Shown here: piece by piece, positions 1 through 12,031 of the stretch | Layout of the letters: the number at the start of each line of letters is the position of its first letter | Numbering within the stretch: the first letter of the stretch is position 1 | Origin: Dermatemys mawii | Lineage: Eukaryota; Chordata; Testudines; Dermatemydidae | DNA: 64,000 bases | Reading direction: 5' to 3' | NCBI GenBank assembly: GCA_007922305.1 | Contig: ML677334.1 | Span: forward strand, 62,556,333-62,620,332 | Notes under the pieces: model-generated | Seen by the model: only the letters and a program-made list of their open reading frames with translations | Databases searched by the model: none | Told to the model about the DNA's origin: nothing | Program-made: the position numbers and the translations under genes

Positions 1-88
1 GTGAACCAACACCCCTTCCCTCCAGTGCAGGGTGGCTGGTGAACCAACACCCCTTCCCTCCAGTGCAGGGTGGCTGGTGAACCAACCT
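1..88. repeat. 38-bp minisatellite, at least 2.3 copies
   Basis: A 38-base unit beginning GTGAACCAAC runs 1-38 and 39-76 with no visible difference, and a third copy starts at 77 and breaks down after about 10 bases. The array is cut by the window edge, so the true copy number is unknown. No coding potential is seen. Confidence 0.9.
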
Positions 89-108
89 CCCATCCCCATA
101 TTTCCTAT

Positions 109-182
109 GGATGGTGATTATCCAGGATTTTATTAACCAGGATTAATTTTTTCCTTATCATCCTGGATAATCGAGAGTCTAC
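109..182. mobile_element. Possible Tigger/pogo-like TIR fragment
   Basis: The end of this stretch, CGAGAGTCTACTGTA, resembles the terminal bases of Tigger/pogo-type DNA transposons. Upstream TATCCAGGATT pairs loosely with TCCTGGATAAT near 164-174. Only one end is convincing, and the match is from memory. Confidence 0.3.
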
Positions 183-342
183 TGTAAGTGTCACTTCCAG
201 CCCTAAAAGAACACAGAACTGGCTGGATATTACTTGCAGAATGACCCAGGGGAAAATCATTTACCATGATGGCATTTCATTAGCCATAATTAGACTTTAA
301 AATTTAAGATGAACAGGTAAACTTATTTCATGCTAAAGTGAC

Positions 343-440
343 AAAGAGTCCTGTGGCACCTTAAAGACTAACTAAAATTTTAGAGCATAAGCTTTCGTGG
401 GCTAATACCCACTTCGTCGGATGCATGCAGTGGAAGTGCA
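343..440. repeat. Amniote interspersed repeat fragment
   Basis: The run AAGAGTCCTGTGGCACCTTA followed by GCATAAGCTTTCGTGGGCTA and CCCACTTCGTCGGATGCATG is a common interspersed repeat in turtle and crocodilian DNA. I recognise the sequence but cannot name the family with confidence. It has no ORF. Confidence 0.65.
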
Positions 441-497
441 CTTCATGCTATTATTTCAGTATGTCGTGCATTTCATGCTATTATTTCAGTATGTCGT
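438..497. repeat. 30-bp tandem duplication
   Basis: Bases 438-467 and 468-497 are the same 30-mer (starting GCACTTCATG and GCATTTCATG) with one difference. It sits at the end of the preceding interspersed repeat and looks like a local slippage or repair duplication. Confidence 0.9.
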
Positions 498-1628
498 AAG
501 TCTAAGGAACAACAGCTACACATGAGTTTACGTTAAATATAAAAAAATAAAGTCAACCTCCTCTTCCATGAAACACTCAAGTTTAGAAAATACAACAAAT
601 TGCAGGTAATCTTTACATCACAGAATTTATATTTTATTTTTATTGTTGAAATCAGTCTGAAGTAGTATTATGGTCCATCATTGTGCACCTTATATTTTTC
701 AAAGCTTTCACGGAGCCCAGATTCAAGACACTTGCATATAAACCAACTATCATACAAATAAAAGAAAAATATGTCTGAAAGAGTATTTACCATGTCTTGA
801 GAAATATCACACAAACATGATGTACAAAAAATGGAGTTGGCATAAAGCCAGGTATTGTGGAGATATGCTAAGAATTATACTTTATTCAAGGTTAGGATAT
901 TACACAGATTAGACTGATCACAGCTAAAAGTGCACACCTAGCCTTTTATATATGACGATCAATGCTTTTGAGCATGACTTAAGATTTGTTTATGCTGTAA
1001 CTGCTGCAGCAAAAGAATATACAAGGGAGGTCAAGGCTAAAAATAGCAGACGGTTACATTCTTGACATTTGAAACCTCATCCTAGAGCTATGTATTATTA
1101 CAGATTGTTGATCTCTACAAGACACACAGTCAAGTCTTTCTCTGTCTAAAGAAAAAAAGGTATGGGCCTAATATACTAAGGGCCTGATTCTTCAAATACC
1201 AAGTAAAGTGCTTCAGTAGGGCTCTGTGGTAGTAGATAATAAGCTTGCAATGTGGATAGCTCTCAGCTTGATGCACATGGCGAATTCTAACTGGTGTTTA
1301 TCTTAAAGGCTTAGATGCTCAAGGCATGAGAATCTCTGTTTTTGTTTTAAAGTAAAGATAGAAAGTGTAAATCCTAGAGGCTCAAATACCAGAAGATAAA
1401 TAGAAACCTCACATTTTATAAAATCTCATGATTTTTCAGATCTAATAAATGGTTTTTGAATACCTGGGGTTCATAACACTGACCTTGGTAATACATATTT
1501 GCTGGATTGGACCCTTAATAGAGAAACTGAAGCCAGCTTGCTATTAAAAATCCAAGACTTGCTTTTCTTCTAGTTACAATTTTCTTAATTTGTGGTTTGC
1601 ACCTTGTTTGTAACAGAACTTTTTTGGG
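498..1628. other. No feature recognised
   Basis: AT-rich DNA with stops in all frames. There is a weak resemblance to old amniote repeats near 1180 (GGGCCTGATTCTTCAAATAC), but nothing I can assign. Confidence 0.6.
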
Positions 1629-1695
1629 GGTAAGGCATTTGAGCTATATGGAGCTCTTCAAGTGTGGGGTTGGTCCAATAAAGATGTTATGTGTA
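1629..1695. repeat. Fragment of the foldback repeat seen at 33030-33505
   Basis: GAGCTATATGGAGCTCTTCA followed by TTGGTCCAATAAAGATGTTA resembles one arm of the longer inverted-repeat element at 33030-33505. It is short and diverged. Confidence 0.45.
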
Positions 1696-2590
1696 ATGGG
1701 GTGCAATCACCCCTTCTGAGCACCCTCTGGGCCAAGTGTGTGCCTCTAGACACACACACACACACACACACACTCTCTGACTGTTCCTCCTCTGGGTAGA
1801 GCAGCACCCCAGGACTTCCGCCCTGGAGACAATGTTTTCATCCTCTGGGGACTTCCTTGCTACAGCTCTCTAGCTGGGCCACTATAATTAAGTTGCCCCC
1901 CCTGGGGTGCCTCACTGTCCAGGCCACCTCCCTCAATGGCTAATGGGGTGGGGGCGCGCACCCACTACTCTGAGTCCCAACCCAGGGATCCTGTAGATAG
2001 CAGCTATCTGTTGTGTCCCTTTATCTAAGACATGCTGCTACTCTAATTACCTGGGCCACTTCCTCAGGGCCTTGTGCTGTCTTCACGTTTACCTCAGGGC
2101 CTCGTGCTAATGTGAGTCCCAGAAACCAGCTCAGGGCTCTTTCTTGCTCTCCCTGGCTTCTGACAACGCTACCTTGTCCAAGATCCTGTAGCTCTGTCAG
2201 CCAGCCACACTCCTACAGATCCAGCAAGGAACTGAACTCCCTTTGGTCTTACTCTAGGCTGCTGGGCCCTGATTGGCTGCCCCACACAGCCACTATAGGC
2301 AGCATGGAGGACCCTCTCATTTGCTCTTTTTCGAGGCAGGGTGTGGCAGAGCCATGTGGCCTCCCACAGAGGGCCTGGTATACCCAGCCACATTATCTCA
2401 CCCACCTTATTCCTCTAAAATCCTGGAAACAACAACACTGCAAACTCAAGATCCTGCACAGCCAGAAATCGACCAGCAGAGAGGCACTGAATCCACCAAT
2501 GCTGCTCAGTCATCTGATACTACTGCTGAGTGGTGTTTTCTTTCCTTACCAAAGGAAAGAATGTCATTTCCAAACCAGTCGTAGATAAAA
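1696..2590 (-). mobile_element. Diverged LTR-like element
   Basis: This GC-richer block starts TGTAATGGGGTGCAATCACC, like the LTR ends at 61951 and 62842. It also carries a CCAAT-box-like GCAGCCAATCAGGG on the minus strand around 2270, as those LTRs do. An internal motif with CTCAGGGCCT and CGTGCTAATG occurs in a partial duplicate around 2060-2110. No TATA box or clean far end is visible, so it is old or partial. Open frames here (for example 2013-2588) follow from GC content and look non-coding. Confidence 0.35.
1750..1773. repeat. (CA)n microsatellite
   Basis: About 12 uninterrupted AC units lie inside the LTR-like block, followed by CTCTCTGA. Confidence 0.97.
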
Positions 2591-3059
2591 ACAATTGAAA
2601 CAGTCTCCTTCGTGATAGGACATTCTTTTGTCTGCACTAAGTTTTTTATATTTTTACAGGCAAATCATGTAGTCAATGTGGGAGCAAGTGTTTTTATTTT
2701 GTGCACTATATGATGTGAATGCAGGGATCAATGAGGAAAGACATAGCGACATCTGGAATTTTGTCCACGTTGGCACACCTGTATTAATTCCATAACAGGA
2801 TTACTTCTCAGGCCTGTCTTGTCAGAGACAGACTCTAGATACCCATTTGTATTTGCCCCTGCTCCCTTTTGATCCTCAAATCATATTTCCAGAGCTCAAC
2901 CCACCTACGGAAAAATACAACCCTACCACAACTTGCATTATTGCCAAGGCCTATTATGGCCTGTAATGCAGAATATTCTACTGCCAGGGAAACCATCAAG
3001 TCCTAAGTTCACTCTAAGCTTTGTGAGCGCACAACTGCCTAGTAAACGCATGCAGGGGC
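2591..3059. other. No feature recognised
   Basis: Mixed-composition DNA without ORFs, tandem structure or a recognisable repeat. Confidence 0.6.
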
Positions 3060-3300
3060 TCAGGGCGGCAGTGCTGGCTCCTCTACCCTAGCACAGACTT
3101 GCCAAAGCCAGGGGAAGAGGTGTCCCTCTCTGCTGGCCCAAGAAGGACTTGCTGTGGCAGAGGAGCCAGGCCCACCAGAGCTGCTGGGTAGAGGAGCCCC
3201 TTCCTCAGTCCAGCCCCGCCGGAGCTGTCATAGCCGGGAGGAGGCGCCTCTCCCCCAGCCCCAAGCTGCTGCGTCAAGAGAGATCTGAATGGAGTCCTCT
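3060..3300. repeat. GC-rich repeat-like block
   Basis: An abrupt GC-rich island in AT-rich surroundings, with repeated GAGGAGCC and CTGCTGG words (about 3070, 3165, 3195). It looks like an interspersed repeat fragment rather than a CpG island, because most CpGs are already lost. Family unknown. Confidence 0.4.
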
Positions 3301-6300
3301 CTCCTCACCACAGCCCTAGGATAGCCTGCACTCCAAACCCCTCCTTCCAGGCTCCATCCTAGAGCCCACATCCCCAGCCAGATCCCTCATCACATCACCT
3401 TCATATTGGTGCAGATAACAAAATTAATTCCATATGCACATGGACATAAAAAATTTGAGGGACGATTGACCAAGTCCCATTAAGATAGCTCTGGCTCCCC
3501 TGAAAATGCAACCCCCTTTTCTAAGAAAGGTGCCTGATGTCTAATTCACATTAAAAAGGGCTTCATGCCAAACCTTCCCTCAATTTTCTCAAACTTGGGC
3601 TCAAGAATCTATGCTTTCATAAGTATATTTCTTAGCCCTGGGTTGCAAAGCAAACCAGACAAAAGGGAACCAAAGTAAGTAGATGCAGTGACTTCTAAGC
3701 AAATATGCATAAAGCCTGAAATAATAACCAGGTGGGAAATAGTACATTTTTTTAAATAAGACGTTCAACTCATCAGCTTAACAGTGAAAATTTAGCCCCA
3801 TTTCCACTGCTAGCCAACAGATGCAAGAAAAGCGACAGATGATCCTATTATGAAGATATGCACAATCGACTGAGTTGCATCTCATTTTGACAGAGCACTG
3901 GAGAATATAAGCACTTATTTCTTCTCTGCATACTTAAAGAGAAAACCACAAAACAACTGGTAAACTATTTAAAGTGACATTTAGAAAGCGGCACACCAAC
4001 TGTAATGAAGTCAAATTTCAAGAAGTGGTTAAAGAAGCTTCAATTACAACACCTGCCCCTCCACTTCCACTTTTAAATTTATTTTCTCTCTCTTCCTGCT
4101 GTGCAAAAGCCCCACACAAACATAAGGAAACATCACCATACAAAGGAGCAAAACTGACTACTGAAAGCACTGCCAAATGGACAACAGCCTAAATGTTATT
4201 AGCAAGTAAAACAAAATGTATTTCTTGTAGCCTTAGAAGATAGAAGTGCTGTTTTTTAATTGATTGGGTCACTTTAAATCACACTTTTTAAAGGATAACT
4301 AGTGACTTCTATCAGGTAAGGAAGGTTTTAGGCATAAGAGTTAGGATCAAAACTTAAAAAAAACCTCAGTCTGCTGTGTGCACAAATGATCAAATATGTA
4401 TCTGCAAACTAAGCAGAAATGGCTTTTTGCATGTGTAGATGGTATCATGTACACATATAAGTGATTACATACAAAAAATTGTGCTTGCACAAAGGGATGC
4501 TAAGGTAGGACTCAAATTTGGCTCGTAGATTGATTCAGCGGTAATTCTAAAATTATGACTTCATAATTGACGGATCAATATATGTCCATTGAGCAGTACA
4601 ATCTCCCTGGTTTAAGAGTGTTCTGTCACAAAATTAGGGATAATTCACCCGATCTGATGTCCAAATTCCACCTTGTACAATTAATTCCATCTAGCTGAGT
4701 TTTTCCATGCAGTTTCAAAATCCTTTCCTCCCACCATGCTCCCACGCTGTAGATATATACTTTCCCTACCAAAAGTCTTGATGGTGCATAATGTCCACAT
4801 CATTCTTGAGGCACCAACTCTGCAATTGAATGTGTACAGATAAACCCATGCACAGTCAATCACAAGATCAGGCCTAAATATATACTAAGGTGCCAGAGAG
4901 ATCTGTAGTAGTTTCCAGTTATGAAAAGAGAAATTAGAATCAAAACCAAGCCTAACCACAAATGTGACCTTTCTATGTAACTATGTAGGCTGTCAAGAGG
5001 AGAAACTATTATAAGAACAAAAAATAAATACGCTATTTCATTTTTTACCTTAAACTTACATGTCATTTTTCTGGTTTCTTTTTTGAATTCACCCTCTTCA
5101 AAAAAAAAAAAAAAGTGTTATATTTGTTCATTTCCAATCTTAAGACATCTTTTTAAAAATCTATTGAGGTTTTAAAACTAGCCTTCACCTTCCACCAGTT
5201 TCCTTGATCACAGTACCGCAGGCTTTCATTCTTTGTAGCTATAAACTCCGTAGCTTACTTTGCTCACAGCAAGCTTTTAAAAACACACTAAAGACTTAAA
5301 TGTAAAGCCATAAAGGTTAATACGGGCAGGTATAGTCCACTACATTAACTACTTTGAATTTATGGGGAAAACAGTTGGCTAGACTTCATATTGATGATTT
5401 TACTTTATCTATATTGAAATGACAGAACTACTCAATTGCAGTAGTGACCAAACTGGATCAAAGCCCTCTTTGCCAGTTGTGAAAATATAAGTGTTCCTGC
5501 CTGATAATCTAAGATGACCATAAATTTTAAGAAATGTTTTAGCCCTATCTATCTTAGTTCCTAACTTGCAATCAATCATTAAGTTTAGGAAAAAAAGCCA
5601 CAACACTTTTCCCCCCATTTTGTGGCTCTGTTAAATTTGAAGAAAAATCGCTGAGCTTGTTTCAGTAAAGAAAGCCTTTTTAAAAAATGGTGGCTTCAGA
5701 CTTCAGAGACTAAAAATATGGGTTAGTAATCTGTTAACTGAAGTTCCTCCAATGATATAATCTCTGTGAGGAAAAGATGGACAGCTTTTTACTAAGACAG
5801 GAACTGTAAATACACTAGTTTAAGTCCCGGAATAATGTTAAAATCATGAGTGCAGGTAAAAATGTATAGATATCTGATTCCTAGCCATGATAGTTCAAAA
5901 GTTATTATGATGTCCTAGATATTATGGAAGAGTCAGTGACTGGAAGTGTGTGTTTTGGTTTGGTCTAGTTTAAGAAATAGTGTTAATTATTTAGATATTT
6001 TAACTGTTCAATTTCAAGGTTAAAATTCCCTGATTTCTAATGATTGAATTCCCTAGTTTCTAATGGTTGATTTTGAGAACAGTAACGTGTGATTTTTTTT
6101 AACCTTAATGTGCTCTCAACCATAAACTCAGTATTAATGCACGTTTCTTGCCTGGGAATTTAAACTCTGAGTCAACAAATCACAGGAGGGAGCAGGCACA
6201 TCCTGAGTTGCTCGGAAAGGTTGACAGTTGGAAATAAACTCCTTCAAAGTCAAACTGATGAAAGTGAAAAACACCTAACCCTAGTCAGGATTACTTCAAT

Positions 6301-7024
6301 TTACCAAAATCATGACATTATGATTTTACTTCAAGTAGCTGTTCACTGAAACTTATATCCCATCTGTGCCAGTCTTGGGAATTCATGCTTTCAGCGATGT
6401 TAGTTTGCAGTTATCTGGCTGTCTCTAAACAAACACTACTTGTGATTGTTCTGGAGGTATAGCTACCAATCATAAGCCTCACCTGTCTGTTCTTCTTGAT
6501 CTAGGATGAATATCTGCATCTACCATCCTGTGAAAGCATGAGAATGGGTCAAAGAAAGTCACCTGGCTTTTTTAAAAAAAACTTTTAGCTTTTTTAAAAA
6601 AAAAAAAAAAAAAACAACCAAGAGAGATGTCACCTGGTAACACTCGAATTCCTCTTGACAGTGCTAATTGCAGATACCCACCCTGGATAATCTTTATAGT
6701 GTTGATATCCTCAGAAGCATTATTTTTAACAGGATCTTCATGAAGTTTTAACCTTCTTTCAGTATTATAATTTACTTGACTCATCTGAGGGAAGAAAGTC
6801 TTTCATTTGTCTCAAAGAGGGTCATGTATGTGCCATTTACTGAATGGGACTCATGTTATAACAACAACTAGTAACTTTATCACAGTGGGAACTACGTGTA
6901 CTGATCCTTTTTAAAAGCTACCTCTCTACATGTATTATATTTTCCCTAAAAATATTAACATGTAACTAAACTCCAGAGAGAGATTGCCTGACAGAAGGTT
7001 CCCCCTTCACTCATGAGAAAATAA
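3301..7024. other. No feature recognised; intron or intergenic type
   Basis: About 3.7 kb of AT-rich unique-looking DNA with only short chance ORFs. Poly-A runs lie at 5100-5115 and about 6596-6614 and may be tails of decayed retroposons or simple tracts. I saw no splice-flanked exon. Confidence 0.6.
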
Positions 7025-7721
7025 GGGTATGTCAACACTACAAAGTTAAGTCAACATAATGCAGCTTACACCAACCTAACTATGGAGGTGTACACATTGC
7101 AATGCTCCTCCCATCACTTTAATTCACCTGCTACACCAACCTAATAAAACCCACCTGGACGGAGGCAGAAACCTTTTTGTGACACAGTTAGAGTGATGCA
7201 CTGTCAGCATAGAACGGTGTTACTTATATCATCCAAAGTGACCTTCAAGAGATGTCCCACAATGCCCAAAATGACTCCTCTAGTCACCAGTTTGAAGTCT
7301 GCTGCCCTGCAGCCAGGTAAATAGGTGAATGACCCTCTCCCTTTTAAGGCCTGGGAATTTTTGAAATTGCTGTTCCTGTTTGCTTGGTGTGGAGAGCAAC
7401 TGCCTAGAAGACCATGACGCCTCCATGCAGCATATATGCTCCAGTCTGGCATACATAGGTGGTGGTGGATCTCCTGGGTTTGTAAGGAGAGGAAGTTGTG
7501 CACTCACAGCTCTGTTCCAGCCACAGGAACTTTGATAGCTATCATCAGATTGCTCAGGGAAGTGCCGCAAGGAGTGCCACTGGGAGCACTTTCATAGCAG
7601 CACACACTCCTGGTCTGCAGTCACACACATGCAAGAGCTGGATGTTTGCAGCCTCAGTTAACCCCAGGAGTGAAATACCAGCTGCAGTGACCCGCATCTG
7701 TGGAAAATGGTGCCTGTATCC

Positions 7722-9030
7722 CAGGGGTCGGCAACCTTTCAGAAGTAGTGTGCCGAGTCTTCATTTATTCACTTTAATTTAAGGTTTCGCGTGCCAGTAA
7801 TACATTTAAATGTTCTTTTAGAAGGTCTCTCTCTCTAAGTCTATATTATATAACTAAACTATTGTCGTATTATAAAACAAACAAGGTTTTCAAAATGGTT
7901 AAGAAGCTTCATTTAAAATTAAATTAAAATGCTGATCTTACCCTGCCGGCCCGCTCAGCCCCCTGCCGGTTTGGGGTTCTGTTCACCTAGGCCGGCAGCA
8001 GGCTGAGCAGGGCCTGTGCCCGGGATCCCGGCTGGCAAGGGGCCGGCAGCCAGAAACCTAGATCGGCAGTGGGCTGAGTGGGGCGGGTGGCCAGGACCCC
8101 AGACCAGCAGTGGGCTGAGCAGCTCAGCCCGCTGCCGCTCAGGGGTTCTATCCACCGGCTCAGGGGTTCCATCCACCGGGATCCCAGCTGCCAGACCCGC
8201 TCAGCCCGCTGCCAGTCTGGGGTCCCATCCCTGCCCACAGAGTGGGTACCTACCTTCTCCCTGGTTCTGCCCCATTCTCTTCCTCTCTGCATTGCACTGA
8301 GGGTGGGGGTGCACTGAGCACAGGGCTGGGGGTGAAGGAGCAGGCTGCGGGTTGAGGTGTAGGGTCTGGCCAGGAACTAGAATGAGGGACGGGACTCAGG
8401 GTTGGGGCAGGAGGTTTGGGTGTGGAGCTCTTACCTGGGCAGCTCCTGTTTAGTGCAAGGGAGGCAGGTCAGAATAGGGGGCGTGCAAGAGTTCCCATTT
8501 GGTGCTCAGGGCGGGAGTGGGGTTATGGTGGGTGCAAGAGTCAGGATGTATGGGGTGGGGGGGCTGGGTATGTGTGGGGGTGCCCACGTCAGGGCTGGGA
8601 TCATGGTGTGGGAAGAGTCAAGCAGAGAGCTGGGTGTGCGTGAGGGGGGTGCAGGGCAGGAGCCTGCGGTGTGTGCTGGGCTGTAGGGCTCAGGGCAGAA
8701 GGCTGGGGGGGTGTCAGGGCAGATTGCTGAGGGTTTGGGCTGAGGTCCTGGGGGTGCTCCCAGCCCCTTGCCCTGAGTGGCTCACAGAAGGGGACTGGAG
8801 GGGCTATACCCCAATTCCACCCCCTTCCCCAAGGCCCTCCCCCCGCTTCTTCTCTGCCTAGGCCGGGAGCAGCGAACATGCTGCATCCATTTGTGCCCCT
8901 CCCCTACAAGGGCCATCTGCCAGCAGGGAGGGAGGGAAAGGGGGGGGGGGGGGCCAGAGACCCCCCACCCCTGGGGAAAGCGGCAGGGGAGCCCGATGGG
9001 CCCAAAATAATACCCAATGGCTATATCCAC
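7722..9030 (+). mobile_element. GC-rich repeat nested in Harbinger, hAT-like left end
   Basis: The left end CAGGGGTCGGCAACCTTTCA and the next 200 bases match the hAT-type elements at 35547 and 38246 (same order: GTCTTCATTTATTCACT, CGTGCCAGTAATACATTT, GTTAAGAAGCTTCATTT). After about 7940 it runs into a long G-rich extension with TGGGG-rich, loosely periodic sequence and a G14 run near 8940. I could not find the matching right terminus CCCCTG with an 8-bp duplication, so the right border is approximate and two insertions may be stacked. Open frames on both strands here reflect GC content. Confidence 0.55.
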
Positions 9031-9640
9031 CCCCCCATTATCCCAACTTATCCCTTTCGCCCTGGGTCATACTCACCATGGCTGGGGCTACCACCACACT
9101 GTGTGAGTGCCAGGGAAAAGCGAGAAAGATGTTACTTGTTTGGATCAAGGGTGTAAATGCACTGACAACGCCTCTGTCTATGGCTTCTTCAGCCACTGCA
9201 GATGTCCCTTTGACATTCCCCAACACACTGGGGGAGCACATCACTTAGATAAGGAAAAGAAACTGGAGGGGTAAGACAGACGTTCAAGGAGTTCTGCAGC
9301 TGTCGGGTGCTTCAGATTGTGAGCCGAGAGCCTGGAGGGAGGCAATCAATGAGAAATTGTGAAGGGATAGTCAAGATAGGGCAGGAAAAGACGACAGTGC
9401 TGCTGAGGTAGCAGACATGTGGTGATCCCAGGCTGAACACATCCCTCTCACGTGCCTCGTTTCCTCAGGGATCTCTGCAGTACCCAAGCACTCCACCCTG
9501 TGGGACAATTTGCAGAATGGCAGTTGGACATACAACCAGCTTTTGAATTTCCCATTCCTTCTTCTTCAAAGATACTTTTCTCCATATGTATGAAGTTCAA
9601 GTTACCAATGCATAATGATGATTGCATGGGTATGAAATAA
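9031..9640. other. Internal Harbinger sequence, function unresolved
   Basis: Between the nested repeat and the transposase remnant. A short open frame on the plus strand (9452-9640) could be the end of a decayed second Harbinger protein, transcribed toward the transposase, but I see no diagnostic Myb/SANT residues. GTGAGTGCC at 9099 could be a splice donor. Confidence 0.3.
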
Positions 9641-9829
9641 AACTGAACTTATGGAAAGTGAATGAATCTTTATTATTCTCCAACATCTGGTGACTACTGT
9701 TAATATTCAGGGACAGTACCAATAGATGCATTAGCAGTATTACAGCAGCACACACAGTAATCATTACAAGGTTCCTACCATGCTTCAAAAAAAGCCTGGC
9801 TAAACATGGCAATGCAAATTAATGTAGCT

Positions 9830-10958
9830 CCTGTTGGGCCCCTCTAACTGTCCTAGTATCAGGCCACACAAAAGCAGCAGATAGCCACTCCATCTCCACA
9901 CTCTATCCCTGGGAAAACTTCTCCCCCTTTGATTCACATATATTATGAAAGACATGGCTGGCAGCTACAACCAAGGGGATATTGTCCTCACTGAGGTGTA
10001 ACCTTCTGAGGAGACAATGCCAGTGCCCCTTTAAGTGGCCAAAGGCACATTCAATAGCTGAACCTGTTGTTGAAGTGCTCCTTGCTGCTGTCAGTGTGGC
10101 TGGTGTAAGGCTTCATGAGCCACAGGAGCAAGGGGTAGACTGAGTCTCTCAGGATCACTGTTGGAATTTCCACATCCCCAATGGTAATCTTCTGGTCTGG
10201 AACAAAAGACCCTGCTTGCAGATTTCTGTACAGGCCCGTGTTCCTAAAGATGCGTGTGTCATGCACCTTCCCTGACAAGCTTATGTTGATGTCAGTGAAA
10301 CGACCTCAGTGATCCAAGAGAGTTTGCAGTACCATAGAAAAGTAGCCCTTTCAGTTTGTGTATTCCATCACAAGGTGGTCTGGGGCCAAATGGGGATATG
10401 CGTGCCATCAATTGCCTCACTGCAATTAGGGAATCCCATTGCTGCAAAGCCATCTACTATTTGACACAAATTGCCCAGAGTTACAGTTGTTCATAGCAGG
10501 AGGTGATTAATGGCTCTGCACACTTGCATCACAGTAACCCCAGGGTGAATTTCTCCACTCCAAACTGATTCCTGACATGACAGGTAGCAGTCCGGCATTG
10601 CCAGCTTCCACACAGCAATTGCCACTTGCTTCTCCACAGTTAGTGCTGCTCTCATTTTGGTGTCCCTGTGTTGCAGGGCTGGGGTGACCTCACTACACAG
10701 TTTGAGGAAGGTGGCTTCGTGCATCCAGAAATTCTGCAGGCAATGTTCATTATCCCATAATGATGCAATCCTACCACTCAGTGCTTGTTTTGTGCCCAGA
10801 ACCAATGGAATGATGAAATGAAGAAAGCTGCATAATGGGACATTGTGCCTACCCTCACGAGGCGCTGCAAACCCTTTCCAGTACACCCTGCAGCAGATGG
10901 TGACCAACTGCACAGTGAGATAGCTACCTACAGTGCACTGCTCTCTGTATCTATGCAA
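9830..10958 (-). pseudogene. Harbinger transposase (HARBI1-like) pseudogene
   Basis: Read on the minus strand, the N-terminal part (10958-10491, 155 codons open) carries the helical region of HARBI1-like transposases: a WDNEHCLQNFW segment, then ALTVEKQVAIAVWKLA and a CRAINHLLL end. The catalytic part follows with frame breaks. IDGTHIPI places the first Asp at 10407-10409, SGKVHDTRIF the second Asp at 10258-10260, and AIECAFGHLKGHWHCLL the Glu at 10050-10052. These are the three DDE metal-binding positions of the family, which would cut and join transposon ends. All three are kept, although the frame is broken by stops near 10050 and 10440. The C-terminal VFHNICESKGE stretch matches the family's end. 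It is inactive as it stands. It lies inside the TIRs of its own element. Confidence 0.85.
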
Positions 10959-11091
10959 GAGCTGCTAATGTGGCCGTGCTCCGCCGACACAAGGGTCGTA
11001 TAATGGACATGCACTAGCTGTTTAATTAGAGTGGCGGCTGTAAGTCATTGTAACTTAGGTCGACTTAATTCCGTAGTGTAGTATGCCCCAA

Positions 11092-12028
11092 GAACTGATG
11101 GCAAGTGGTACATTTATTGCACCCTAAAGGACTATACTTCTACAGCTTTTTGCACAATTACATATGATGGTACATCATTTATCAAACGAAAATTGGGAAA
11201 TTTATTACCCTTAAAATTTCCTAATGACTACGTTCACATCTGGATCCATCATTACTTCATAGATTCACATGTTATAAACAGAAATGCCCATTTAGGTCAT
11301 CTTCTCCATCCTCCTGCCAATGCCAGATTTTCCGTACAGTATGTACTCCAGTGCTCTGCTTATTACCAACTTTCTGGCTATTCACGCGAGCAAGACTTTT
11401 TGAGATGGCTTTACTTGCCATTACATTCATGCAGTCTGATTACTGCTGATGACAACTACAGCTATTCATCAGGAAAAAGGCATTCTTTCACTGAAAGTTA
11501 TATTTATATAGCCATGTTGTTTATTCATGAGTTTAATGAAAATATGTATTTTCAAATTATGCAAAATACAACTGTTATAGCTCGAATAAATGAAAGCAAA
11601 GCATTTTTAAGATCTGAATGTTATTTTAAAAGACATTAATATCATATAGAAAAGTCTTTGTGACATGAAATCAGCTAGTTCTTAAGAGACTTGGTGAAGG
11701 ACAAAATGTTTCAATTAGGGAGGCAGCTGAATTTTTACACAACGTTTCTGTCATTTCCAAGTGTTTGGTTCATGTATGTTTACTTATTTTAGACGCTGAT
11801 TGTAAAAACAAACACTCATTGCCACATATTAACTATAAGAGCAACTTGCTCAGAAAACTGGCCAGCTCAACCTAGAGTGCAAGTGCCTGGACACTTAGAA
11901 CAGCAGAGCTCTGCTATTCAACACTCCTGTCTGGCATCACTCATCTCACATGAGACTCATCTCATACAATGCTATGCAAATTGTTACCGGGACTTTACAT
12001 GCAACTCCATTGCCATGGCTGCCAATAT
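11092..12028. other. No supported gene; contains one 148-codon open frame
   Basis: AT-rich DNA following the Harbinger element. A plus-strand open frame from ATG 11193 to a stop at 11639 is long for such AT-rich sequence. Its composition (His, Tyr, Asn and Ser rich) and absence of recognisable domains give no function, and no splice sites or promoter stand out. Probably chance, or a scrap of an old element. Confidence 0.5.
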
Positions 12029-12031
12029 TTA

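Larger units (their letters stand above)
7025..11088 (-). mobile_element. PIF-Harbinger DNA transposon, 4.1 kb, decayed
   Basis: The left end reads GGGTATGTCAACACTAC and the right end, reversed, reads GGGCATACTACACTACGG. These are imperfect terminal inverted repeats that continue for about 30 bases through an AAGTTAAGTC-like stretch. The flanks are TAA on the left and CAA on the right, which fits a decayed 3-bp TWA target duplication typical of this superfamily. A transposase remnant lies on the minus strand near the right end. Harbinger elements normally carry a second Myb/SANT-like protein; I could not confirm it here. The element is interrupted by a nested repeat from 7722. Confidence 0.85.

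Noticed and set aside
2013..2588. 191-codon open frame
   Set aside because: It lies in an LTR-like block, lacks a domain and overlaps other frames; composition looks like translated non-coding DNA.
7955..9156. Many overlapping open frames
   Set aside because: All lie in the G-rich nested repeat and show no domain in any frame.
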